In this document: positions 1 through 9,327 of the stretch, piece after piece
How the letters are laid out: every line of letters starts with the position of its first letter
How positions within the stretch are numbered: the stretch's first letter is position 1
Assembly (NCBI GenBank): GCA_020726505.1
Contig: JAHLEZ010000005.1
Span: forward strand, 992,001-1,056,000
Length of the DNA: 64,000 nt
From: Leptodontidium sp. MPI-SDFR-AT-0119
Lineage: Eukaryota; Ascomycota; Leotiomycetes; Helotiales; Leptodontidiaceae
Direction: 5' to 3'
Made by a program: the position numbers and the translations under genes
The notes under the pieces: generated by a model
Seen by the model: only the letters and a program-made list of their open reading frames with translations
What the model was told of the DNA's origin: nothing
Database searches by the model: none

Positions 1-11
1 AGCTAGGTTTT

Positions 12-17
12 TATATA
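12..17 (+). promoter_or_regulatory. TATA-box candidate for the first gene
   Basis: TATATA lies about 140 bp before the ATG at 157, followed by a purine-rich leader of GAAGAA repeats. The position suits a core promoter, but no transcription start can be read. Confidence 0.35.
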
Positions 18-156
18 CCCACTGTATTCTCCTGGGTATTTCTTTCCCTCCATATATCGTACAAAGCAGACGAAGAAGAAGCAGAAGAAGAAACGAAACA
101 GAGATACCCAGAGAGAATTTCCAAAGCACAACGGTTCAGAATACAGTTCAGCAACC

Positions 157-1281
157 ATGTGTCACATAAAAGTGAGCCACCCCTGCGGCCATTCCGGGAT
201 CGATAAGAGTCACCAATGTAGGGAGTACAAACTCCGCCTCCAGAAAGCGAATCGTCAACAGAACTCAGGCTGTTTCGGCTTCTTCAGCTGCTTCTTCCCC
301 TCTCCCGAGACCATAAAGTGTGAGGCACCACCAGCTACGAGGACAGAGTTGAACATCTGTCCTGACTGCTTGGCAGCGAAAATCCGAGCTGTTCAAGAGA
401 AAAAAGTGAGGTGGGAGGAGAAAGTGGGCAGGATACAGGGGTGGAATGATGTCACGAACGAGGAGATTGCAAAGGCCAGCCGCGAGGAGAAGAGAAGGTG
501 GCACCGCTGCCGGAGATGTGTGAGCGAAAACAGACACCCAGATACGGCTGCCAGAGCTGCGAATGGCGGACGGTGCTGTGTGAGAGACCCAGCGGAGGTT
601 GCAGAGCAGAAGAAGACTCGTATTCCTCACCCACCTGGCTCTGCAAGGAAACCGGTATTGAGAGTGGTGACGGGAGAACAACGTTTCCCTGTGCCCCAGC
701 ACATGACCAGCCAGCAGAAGATGAGGGCTGAGGCTACTAGAGCAGCACAGAGCTACGGCTGGGGTCATCAACGGAAAGGTGACTGGAAGTACGTTGATGC
801 TGGTCTCGTGAAGCAGTGTATCAATACGCCTGGCTGCGATCCGAAAGATATCGGGACGGGTCCTCCTACCCAAGAGCCTATCTTTGAGAAGCCTGCCATA
901 GATTGGCAGCAGTGGGAAAAAGCGAAGCAAGGCCCTCATGGCAGACTACCACCGATGCCTGAGGGACCGTTCCCCGTCCAACCGTTGAATATTAGGCGGG
1001 CGCGGGCTGTTCGATACCCCAATCGGAAACCTGTACCAACTAGGAAGCCCACTACAGCATCGAGACGCACACAAGAAATCGTGTCGCCGCTCTCGTCGCC
1101 TACTCCATCGAACCCGCCACCTGTCAGTCCCAATTGTGTGGTAGAGGATATCATGTCGGACCTGGATCAGCGTCTAGTCGATGCCATGAATTACTGGCAA
1201 CAAGAGCCCATAGCAGCCCCAACCCCGGTGTTTGGCCTGACCATGCCGCATCGGAGCGACCAGGTGACGACGCAGAGATAG
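157..1281 (+). CDS. Cys/His-rich N-terminal orphan protein, family shared with the 27 kb gene
   Basis: Single-exon frame of 374 codons starting at an ATG. I do not recognise a named domain. The N-terminus holds MCHI, then a CGH motif, DKSH and a Cys (residues 1-21), with CPDC near residue 68 and a CRRC pair near 118. The spacing suggests metal binding. The middle is basic and Lys/Arg/Trp-rich. The C-terminal third is Pro/Ser/Thr-rich and probably disordered. The gene at 25216-27147 on the other strand begins with the same pattern (MC-x-I-x4-CGH-x3-D-x-SH), so the two are likely divergent members of one fungal family. Function unknown. The minus-strand frames inside it are shadows. Confidence 0.72.
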   Translation: MCHIKVSHPCGHSGIDKSHQCREYKLRLQKANRQQNSGCFGFFSCFFPSPETIKCEAPPATRTELNICPDCLAAKIRAVQEKKVRWEEKVGRIQGWNDVTNEEIAKASREEKRRWHRCRRCVSENRHPDTAARAANGGRCCVRDPAEVAEQKKTRIPHPPGSARKPVLRVVTGEQRFPVPQHMTSQQKMRAEATRAAQSYGWGHQRKGDWKYVDAGLVKQCINTPGCDPKDIGTGPPTQEPIFEKPAIDWQQWEKAKQGPHGRLPPMPEGPFPVQPLNIRRARAVRYPNRKPVPTRKPTTASRRTQEIVSPLSSPTPSNPPPVSPNCVVEDIMSDLDQRLVDAMNYWQQEPIAAPTPVFGLTMPHRSDQVTTQR

Positions 1282-1718
1282 AGAGTAGCTGCTGTAAATT
1301 GTAATATATTGAGTCATTGTACATAAGTACGACACAAAAAGAAAACCTTGTTCCCCCAGTGGCACCGTAACTTGCCAGTAAAATCATCATGACCGAACTC
1401 TTAGCTCAAGCATGCTGCTGTTCTACTCGCCGTAACATAACACATGGCATTCGCAAAGTAAGATTCGACGAAGTGCGAGCAAGTGAAGAAATGAAATGTT
1501 TTCTCACTGCATACTGGCCTCCCTATCACTTTTCGTATCCTGGGCAATTTTGTCCCCCTAGTGCGCCTTATTGACTCTTCCCTGGCTGGTCAAGCCATGT
1601 CCCCAATCGCTCAACATCACATACTCTGAGTTGGATTTCTTTCCGTAGCGATCATCGCTGTGTTTCGTTTTGCAGGCTTCTAGCCTATTCATGTCGGGCG
1701 AGTTGTGTCAAATCCAGT
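1282..1718. other. Intergenic, nothing recognised
   Basis: The stretch lies between the 3' ends of two convergent genes. I see no convincing coding frame or RNA gene. Confidence 0.5.
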
Positions 1719-2419
1719 CTAATTCGCCTTTCCATTCTTGGCACTCCCATTTCCATTCTGTTCCTTCTCTGCCTTGAACTTCTTGATTTCTTTGTCCACG
1801 GCGTCTCCAACTCTCTTCTGCAACTCTGGTCTGTAACCGAACTTGAACAGTGCTTCCATGAAGACAAAGAATGGAGCAAGGACCAATGCTTGTACCAAGT
1901 TATCCAGTAGCGCAGGGGCGCGGCCCTCGTATACTCCATGTCCTACGAATTGTGCGATCCAGGATATAACAAAGACAACAAGACTGGCCTGGTTGGCAAT
2001 TGTGCTGGATGCGGAGGCCGTTAGGTGGTTTGCGAAAGCAGTCCATCCGATGATGATTGGGAGAAGTATGCTGCCTGCCACTGGCTCGAGGAGGATGTAG
2101 AAGGCGCTGTAGAGAACCGCTCCTATCGTACCAGCGTTAAGGGGTAGGTTTGGGATCGTGAGCCATGTTGGGAGAGGGATGAGGGTTGGACTGTTCGTTG
2201 CCTACATAAAGTCTCAGTATTTCCGTTCCAATAAAACATGTTCTAGGGACGTACTAAGAGTAAAGAGGCTGCTAGGATCAGAGGGACACATATCATATGT
2301 ATGCCAATATTGGTAGGATTGTGGTGGTACGCTCCGTACTGTGTCTAGTTAGCATTAGCAAGATAGGAAGGGCAGCATCCACGTACGAAGCAGAGCTGCT
2401 TCTCAAGGTTGAGGGACAT
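1719..2419 (-). CDS. MPO1: Mpo1-like (DUF962/YGL010w) membrane protein
   Basis: Three exons read on the minus strand: 2419-2387, 2338-2255 and 2201-1719, giving 199 aa with all junctions in frame. Exon 2 carries the family signature YGAYHHNPTNIGIH. Exon 3 holds hydrophobic segments and the second His-containing block (QFVGHGVYEG, then APALLDN). The tail is Lys/Asn/Gly-rich. In yeast, Mpo1 is an Fe(II)-dependent dioxygenase of the endoplasmic reticulum that shortens 2-hydroxy fatty acids during phytosphingosine breakdown; the conserved His residues bind the iron. The same role here is inferred from the family. The protein is slightly longer than the yeast one. Its 5' end faces RPB7 across about 1 kb. 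Confidence 0.88.
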
Positions 2420-3387
2420 TCTGACAATAAGTCGTAAAGCTGTTGAGAAGTGTTGTGCAGTCAAGAAAGTGGTGAGGGCGGGGAGCTCGGAGGATATGTG
2501 GATAGAGAGGTATGGTTTTGAATTACCGCAGAACCATTCCCGCTCTGGGTATGGTGTGACGGAGAAGAAAAGGTGGGGGAGATGACAGCAGTGGACTTCT
2601 TTTTCTTTGTCGGGGACTGCTGTTCCTGCGGGTGATTGTTCTTAGGGATGCAGTACAATAGATGGGAGGGAAGTATATCTTGCGTTGCTTGATTCTCATG
2701 ACACCATGCACGAACAGAAGACCCGGCAGCATGTGCCAGCCAACCCGGCCGCCATTGAGAATTCGATGCCTTGTCGTGCCGAGGAACGCAAGCCAGGCAG
2801 CCCAGCCTGAGAAATACCGATGCCCAGGACTACTCTGTGCAAGCGCATATCTGGTCCCTAACTAATGAGGAATTTTACAGATCCTTGGCGCGTCAATTGA
2901 CAACAACATCATTCTGGTCCTGACGACGACGACCAAGTCTATCGTCCCTCTCTCAAGACCAACCCTGCATCGACTACCTTTGCGCGCGCTCTGCGAAAGC
3001 CTCCAGAGCAGTGCCGGAGCGTTCAGTCCTTGCGCAGCCATTCTTTTGAGCAGTGTATGTCCTGCCAGCTAACCCAGCGCTTTACTGCGTACTGGACTGA
3101 TCATTCTAGATTCTTCAAGGGATCGAGCGCATACTATCTGCAGGCTTAGAGCAGCTCTCGCGGCCACGAGGAATATATTGATGGGCGTAGGGGAGCGCGT
3201 TTAGGAAGTGCAGCCCGTCAGATTCACCTTCGAGTACCTTCGATAGGGATAGGAATTCACTTTTGCCTCACCAGCTTCGTTTCACCACCTTACCTTAGAC
3301 CCCATTCCAAGTCGCTTCCCTCGAAGTCGCAGATCCTCCACGAACATCTTTTCGCAGCAACGTGCTGTCTTGCTATCATCGCCCACC
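2420..3387. other. Divergent intergenic region between MPO1 and RPB7
   Basis: About 970 bp separate the two start codons. The sequence just before RPB7 is pyrimidine-rich with short CT runs, as in many fungal housekeeping promoters. Short open frames at 2662-2865 and on the opposite strand show no recognisable protein. A 5' UTR intron for RPB7 is possible but cannot be fixed. Confidence 0.45.
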
Positions 3388-4103
3388 ATGTTCTTCCTCT
3401 ACAACCTCGAGCGGCAGGTAACTCTGCACCCCTCCTACTTCGGCCGAAATATGCACGAGCTGGTTACGGGAAAGCTTTTGAAGGACGTCGAGGGTACTTG
3501 CACTGGTCGTTATTTCATCATCACCATCATGGACACGTTCAACATCTCCGAGGGTCGCATTCTCCCAGGTAGCGGACTCGCCGAATTTACGGTTGGATAT
3601 CGTGCTGTTGTTTGGAGACCCTTCAAGGGCGAGACTGTGAGGAATTTAGAAGCGGCCTAGGATCTGTGCTGGGCTCACATTTATGACAGGTTGATGCTAT
3701 CGTCACATCCGTCAACCAAGTCGGCTTCTTCGCTGAGGCTGGCCCCCTTCCTCTCTTCGTCTCCGCCCATGTTAGTGGAATCTGCTTCTGAATTTTTCGC
3801 GGAGAATGCTAATCTAGAGCAGCTCATTCCCTCAGACATTAAGTTCGACCCGAATGCTACTCCTCCCCAGTTCACCAACAATGAAGACTCGGTCATTGAG
3901 GTCGGTACTCACGTTCGAGTGAAGATCATTGGTACGAGAGCAGAGGTTGGAGAGATGTACGCCATTGCGAGTATCAAGGAGGACTTTCTCGGGTGAGTGA
4001 CCATTGGACTACTACCGGACTTGACATCATACACAGACTCAATTTTTCTTGCTCTCGAATTTTTGACTAATTTTATATTGTTAGATGTCTGCAAGGCTCG
4101 TGA
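3388..4103 (+). CDS. rpb7: DNA-directed RNA polymerase II subunit RPB7
   Basis: Four exons: 3388-3636, 3690-3770, 3823-3992 and 4085-4103. Together they give exactly 172 aa, the usual length of the family. The N-terminal RNP-like domain starts [19 protein letters not shown]. The C-terminal S1/OB domain includes [18 protein letters not shown] and, near the end, [22 protein letters not shown]7 pairs with RPB4 to form the stalk of RNA polymerase II, which contacts nascent RNA and helps initiation. The ATG at 3388 is chosen over an upstream in-frame non-ATG start because it matches family N-termini. The last exon codes only six residues and is the least certain part. Confidence 0.95.
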
Positions 4104-5065
4104 TCTACCCCAGATCAGAAGCTTCGGTTTGCAGCTATCCGCAAGCTTCTTTTTAGCTAGGGGTGAGTCAAACCGACTTCAACTACTGCAGTCACTAAAA
4201 CTGCACCCGGACTGGATCGGTCCCATTCTAATTGTCATATTCGGTTATTCGGTTCTACCCGACCCCAAAGTCAATTACCGAAGCCTCTCAATTTCGAGAC
4301 AATGCGGCACAGAAAAATCACAGATCGACTCCAAAACTTGATTTGAGCATCTAGAAGCTCTCTCGGATAATGAATCTGGTTTTTACCCCCTTTTGTCATC
4401 TCTTTGAATGTGATTTTGTGTTTCCATTTTGAGCGCTTCCGCATTGGATTTTGTGTGCGGTCAAGTCTAACACAACCAAACTTCGAGGTCTGTGGGAACT
4501 CGCGGTAAGGTTTCACATCAAACATCCATTATAGCCTGATTTGATCTTTTTAGTTACCACGCACTAAGTATATTTTCTTCGGCGATTCTCATTTCATCAT
4601 CGTATTGCCCACCTCCAAATGGCTATCTCCTAGACCGAACTCAGATAGTTTATCTTCATTCAGATCCGTTTGGAACTTACTTGGTCATACTCACCTCATC
4701 AACCATCATGCAAGCCCTAGTTTGCAGTCTAAAGATTACGATCTGAACAGGAACAGTGGTTGGACCAAGACTGTACTTTGAGGTATAAAAGCCCCCCTCC
4801 CCACTTCTTCCTCCATTCTACACTTTCCACACTTTTACATCCCAGAAGCTCAAAACCTCCACTTTTCTATACTCAATCCCCTGAACGGAACATCACACCA
4901 TCCATACTACACGTGCATCCACCAGAAGCAAACCCGACTCTTCTCAAGCGAGTCAGAACTCCCACTCAACGCAAAGCGGACTCGAAGCATCTACCAAGTA
5001 GAGCTTCCAGTCACCGACTACACGTCAACGACCTTCTAAAGATCATTTCCATTCACAGTTTCAGG
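4104..5065. other. Intergenic region and leader of the acidic orphan gene
   Basis: Short frames here have no recognisable content. The last 280 bp, after the TATA box at 4784, are pyrimidine-rich and form the probable 5' leader of the next gene. This leader stays open in the next gene's frame. Confidence 0.5.
4784..4790 (+). promoter_or_regulatory. TATA box of the acidic orphan gene
   Basis: TATAAAA is followed by a C-rich tract and CT-rich leader. It lies downstream of the first possible in-frame codon of the open frame (4760). This argues that translation starts later, at the ATG at 5066. Confidence 0.6.
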
Positions 5066-8000
5066 ATGTCTCCGTCCTGCTACAAAAGATCCTCACCAGA
5101 GGTCCAAGAACCTTCGACCATCATCGACGTCAGCAACATCAATATCAGCAAGATGGCCAAGCGAATATTGCAAGACACTACCGAGGATCTCAAAAAATTA
5201 AGCGAACTTGTGGGCACGTCTACGTCAACAACCACACCAGAAAACACTACGCAGGAGCTACCAAAAATCAGCCTGTCACGTGTGGAAATGAACTCATGTC
5301 ACATGATTCTGGATCACATGACTATCTGTCATGTGATAACCAAAGAACAACTTCGCGACGACTTGGACAAGATCATCAAGGCCACAGAGTCAATCACAGC
5401 CGTCGAAACAGTCACTCCAGAGTCTTCGCTGTTCTTCCTGAAACAACAATCACCAACGGCACATCTCTCAATTCTACGGAACCCAACGAAGTGCTACCAG
5501 ATGGACACGCCAGCCTTCTCGCCAGAACTAGGCCATACTTCCGACGCATACATTCGCTTCAACCAACGCCAATACCTGAAAGCCGAGATCACCATCCACA
5601 ACGGCGACTACATCGACAAGGTAACAAACAGAGCGCACAGGATCGCTCAACTCAAGAGCTATCAAAAAGCCAAGAAGGAGTCGAACCGGATCCAAAGGGA
5701 CCACGACTCGTGGGTCTTCAACAGAAAACCTGCGCAACTTATTCTAGCGAAGATGACTGAGGATGCTGCATTCTGGAGATCCTTCAAAGAGGATTGTGTC
5801 GATGTCACCAACGAAGCCGGCGAAAAAGTACAGGAGTGGACCCAAAACAACACCCCTGATCTCATCGGCGAAAGTATCGAGCGCGAGATGCAATTCGAAG
5901 GCCGTAGTCTTAACGAATGGCCCGGGCTCAAGAAGGCTGTCGAGGATGCCGAGCAAGAGGAACGACACCAACGAATGGTCAAGCATCGAGACCAATACCG
6001 CCAATCAAAATACATTCCAGTCAATTACGACTCAGTATCCGATGACGAAGATTCGGAAGACGACGGCGATGAGGGCTACTATTATCTCTACGACTTTGTC
6101 GATCCTGTTCCAGTTATATATGACGGGGAGGTACCAGAAGTTGAAGAGGACCTTGACGATAAAAAGTACGAGGATTGGCAACTTCACAACTTTGTTGACG
6201 CTGTTTCGGGAAGCATTAACGAAGAGGGTTCAGAAGATGGGGAGGACTCAGAAGATGAAGAAGATGATGATTGGCAAATCTACGACTTCATCGATTCTCT
6301 TTCAGGCAAAATAAGCGAGGCGGACACAAAGGAAGGTGAAGGCATCACCAAAGTCCCAGCCTCGTCCACAAGCGACTCCCCACAACTAGAAATTTCCAAT
6401 ACCCAGGATCGCCGCGACCTTCTCCAACAACGCGTTCCCACTCTCCACAAATATCCTGACAACCAAATCGTCAAGACGAACACCACACTGGCCTACAGCG
6501 CTGAGTCTACTACGATCCTCGCTTGCGACCCCCAAAGTAACGACGCGTCAAATTCAGCATCGCAAACATCCGCACAAGACGCCAACATGGCTCCCTCGAC
6601 CACAGAGACTACCAAGGAGGTTCTCACGGAAACGGGTGCTATCCTCGCCGTCGCGCAAACCCTCGTCGCGGACCTCTCCGAGCGTCACGAATTTTACCAC
6701 CGCCAATCCAACGTCCATATGAATACCGTCCTAGATGCTCTCAAGCCAAAGAGCCTGGGCTATCATTGCAACTGGACCGTCCGGCCCATGGCCATGACGA
6801 AGAAGAACCTCGATCCTCCACCCGCCGACCAACCACCCGCAATCCGCCTCATCAACCCCGCGGGTGTGACCTGCGAACTCATCGAGGGGTTCCAGGATTT
6901 ATCGCACCCGGACTTTGAGCAGTACTTCGCAGAGCGGGAAAAAGACCAGTACCATATGGCACAGGTCGTTAAGGAGTGGAGAGACAACGTGGAGACGTTC
7001 GAGGAGTATGACCGTCGCCTTGTGTGCGAGGAGTTCTGGGACAGATGCCAAACACAAGAAATCAGACGCGCTCTGGAGGAGCAGAGAATCGAGTGCGAGG
7101 AGAATGACCTGTTCGAGGACGATTCTGACGACGACGATGACTGGGACGAGTACACCTTCTCGCGCACATCCCGTTCCTCATCTACGGCTTCATCTCTCTC
7201 AGACCTCGAGGACAGCTCCGTTGCCAATCCCATCGGTGAGGAGCAAATCACCACCAACACCGACACCGACAACGAGAACGAACACCCAACCGCCCTAGAG
7301 ATCGCACGCACCAACCTCGCCGAATACACAGTCATCCTCAGCAAAGCCGTCGCAGTCACCAAAGCAGCCGAAATCAGAGCCCGGAACCCACAAATTCAAG
7401 CTCCCATCCTCGCCAAGGAGGCCGCTCTGAAAGCCGGCACCAAACAACACCTACCACAACGCCTCTCCTTTTCCATCACCAGACTCCGCCTTCAAATGGC
7501 CCAAGAGGGTCTCCTGCCCGACAAGACCGGTTTCAAGTACACATCCACCCAACTCACCGGCCCAGGCTCAATCACCTTCGTCGGACCGATCACGAAATTC
7601 CTCACCACCCGAAAGGTTATGCATGATATTGCCTTCGAGCAAGCCTGCCAGAACCCCATAATGCAGGCGTTTGGCAAGACGGACGTCTACAAGGAGGTCA
7701 AGGTGTCGATGGCGCATGTTACAGATCTGTGGCGCGATGTGAGGGGGGTTAGTGCTTTTGGAGAGGAGAGTAGAGCTGCGCATGCTAGGCAGGAGGCTGA
7801 GGGGAAGGAGGTGAATGTCGTTCTGGGTCAGATTTTCGGAGATGCGGAGAGGATGGTGTTGGAAGTGCAGATGGTTGCGCAGAAGAATGAGAATATGAAG
7901 CAGGAGAAGGTGGAGAAAAAGGCAGCAGAGAAGGAGGCGAAGGACATGGGGGTGAATGGGGTCATGAGTCGGTCTAGGAAAGTCGAAGGAGAAATTGGGG

Positions 8001-8110
8001 TTGGATGGGCTTGTGAAAAAGGTAGAGAGAAGGGAATAACGGAGGATATGGAATTTGGGTATGGTGGCAGAAAAGGCAGGGAGAGTGGCAGGGGCAAAAG
8101 GATAGATTAA
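5066..8110 (+). CDS. Large acidic orphan protein with internal repeats
   Basis: Single-exon frame. The reading frame is open from 4760, but the TATA box at 4784 favours the ATG at 5066, giving 1014 aa. No known domain is recognised. Around 6070-6320 three imperfect units occur: YYLYDFVDPV, DWQLHNFVDAVSGSINE and DWQIYDFIDSLSGKISE. They are joined by Asp/Glu-rich linkers. A second acidic run, DDSDDDDDWDE, sits near 7120. The C-terminal quarter is charged and probably coiled (many EKxxKK segments) and ends in a basic Gly/Arg-rich tail. The composition suggests an intracellular, possibly nuclear, scaffold-like protein, but this is only inference. Large minus-strand frames across it are shadows. 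Confidence 0.72.
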   Translation: MSPSCYKRSSPEVQEPSTIIDVSNINISKMAKRILQDTTEDLKKLSELVGTSTSTTTPENTTQELPKISLSRVEMNSCHMILDHMTICHVITKEQLRDDLDKIIKATESITAVETVTPESSLFFLKQQSPTAHLSILRNPTKCYQMDTPAFSPELGHTSDAYIRFNQRQYLKAEITIHNGDYIDKVTNRAHRIAQLKSYQKAKKESNRIQRDHDSWVFNRKPAQLILAKMTEDAAFWRSFKEDCVDVTNEAGEKVQEWTQNNTPDLIGESIEREMQFEGRSLNEWPGLKKAVEDAEQEERHQRMVKHRDQYRQSKYIPVNYDSVSDDEDSEDDGDEGYYYLYDFVDPVPVIYDGEVPEVEEDLDDKKYEDWQLHNFVDAVSGSINEEGSEDGEDSEDEEDDDWQIYDFIDSLSGKISEADTKEGEGITKVPASSTSDSPQLEISNTQDRRDLLQQRVPTLHKYPDNQIVKTNTTLAYSAESTTILACDPQSNDASNSASQTSAQDANMAPSTTETTKEVLTETGAILAVAQTLVADLSERHEFYHRQSNVHMNTVLDALKPKSLGYHCNWTVRPMAMTKKNLDPPPADQPPAIRLINPAGVTCELIEGFQDLSHPDFEQYFAEREKDQYHMAQVVKEWRDNVETFEEYDRRLVCEEFWDRCQTQEIRRALEEQRIECEENDLFEDDSDDDDDWDEYTFSRTSRSSSTASSLSDLEDSSVANPIGEEQITTNTDTDNENEHPTALEIARTNLAEYTVILSKAVAVTKAAEIRARNPQIQAPILAKEAALKAGTKQHLPQRLSFSITRLRLQMAQEGLLPDKTGFKYTSTQLTGPGSITFVGPITKFLTTRKVMHDIAFEQACQNPIMQAFGKTDVYKEVKVSMAHVTDLWRDVRGVSAFGEESRAAHARQEAEGKEVNVVLGQIFGDAERMVLEVQMVAQKNENMKQEKVEKKAAEKEAKDMGVNGVMSRSRKVEGEIGVGWACEKGREKGITEDMEFGYGGRKGRESGRGKRID

Positions 8111-9327
8111 GGAGCTTTGGGTGTGGAGGAACAGATTGGCTTGGACAAACGGATCGGATTGGAGGAACAAATTGAGTCAGAAGAACAGATTTCTTTTGTC
8201 GAATATACCAAGAAAGAGAGAAACAGACTCGCCTACAGTGCGATGGAGGAAAACAACGAATAAATACCAGATGCGAAGAACGACGTATCACAGAAGTAGA
8301 TGGCAAAGATTTTATTTCCCACACAACCTCGACTACGCACTGTGATATGACTTGCGTATGATGATTACGATCAATGAATGTGAGTAAAGATCGCCTTCAC
8401 AGCACTGTTTACTGCTTTCGCTGCAAGATGCTCGGAGTTGATGAGGTATAGACAGGTTAAGCAAAAGGATAAAGGGTGAGAAGGTCCATGCCAACAAGAA
8501 GCTAAACCATTCAAAGCATAAGAAGAAGGAGAAGAAGAAGGAATCATATAAGACGAAGAGGACAGAGGAGTCGTATAAGAAAGGGGAGGAGGAGGAGTTT
8601 TATAAGAAGGAAGGGGAGGAGGGGAGAAGTCGTATAAGGAGGAGGAGACCCCGTATTAACTCGCACCAACCCACCACCAACCACAGACAGAGCACTCGCC
8701 ACCCAACATCTTCAAATGAAGATGGCTTTCAAGTACCTTCGTTGAAGATTGAAGCTGCAGCAAAACGGAACGGAATGAAACGTTACCCATCCCCTCAACG
8801 CCAGCGACCTCCCATGAAAAAAGCAAAAGAAACAAGAAAACACCTCACATCTCATCTTGGCACCGACATCGAAATCGACGAGAGAATAATATATTATTTA
8901 CCCATGATACGAAGTACCGAAAACAGTAGGTAAAGGCAGCGAGACAGACATGGCTTTATCATTGGAGGGACTACCCCTCTACGACACAAGGTGCTAGAAC
9001 GCTGAATAGGATCAAATTCGCTGGAGGGAAGTACTTGTATGACTGACATTCATTAGCACCGGAAAGTTCCCTTGTGGTGTGGCCCCCGCTAATGTATCTT
9101 GTCGGGAGATCTGCGTCAGTGTGGCGTTCGGTACAGGGGTTTGCATTCAGCTACGACATTCCTAATACCAATGAGATATCTATAAAAACATGATGCCCTT
9201 CAGCTGGGGTGCAATATAGTGAAGCAACAGCCCTTAGCTCCAGATCACGGTCATAGATCAATTAGAAGTTCTTCAACATCTTGACCCACATCGCCATCCA
9301 TCTACCTAGGTATTCATCGTCAACGAG
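8111..9327. other. Intergenic region with a purine-rich repeat
   Basis: It contains a GA-rich array (8520-8650) and a weak 63-codon frame (8742-8933, basic, no recognisable family) that I do not call. The last 150 bp resemble a promoter and leader for the HET gene. Confidence 0.5.
8520..8650. repeat. GA-rich degenerate tandem repeat with TATAAG units
   Basis: TATAAG occurs at 8547, 8574, 8601 and 8633, spaced 27, 27 and 32 bp apart. Each is followed by a run of GA/GGA purine repeats. The almost fixed spacing points to tandem duplication. Confidence 0.7.

Noticed and set aside
265..939. 224-codon minus-strand frame opposite the first gene
   Set aside because: Low-complexity Leu/Pro/Ser composition and complete overlap with a better plus-strand gene; a shadow.
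6763..7362. 199-codon Ser/Arg-rich minus-strand frame
   Set aside because: It is the complement of the acidic and Asp-rich codons of the large orphan gene.
7568..8170. 200-codon minus-strand frame rich in Leu/His/Phe
   Set aside because: Complement of Lys/Glu-rich codons; no motif.
8742..8933. 63-codon basic frame
   Set aside because: No signal, motif or leader support; probably chance.
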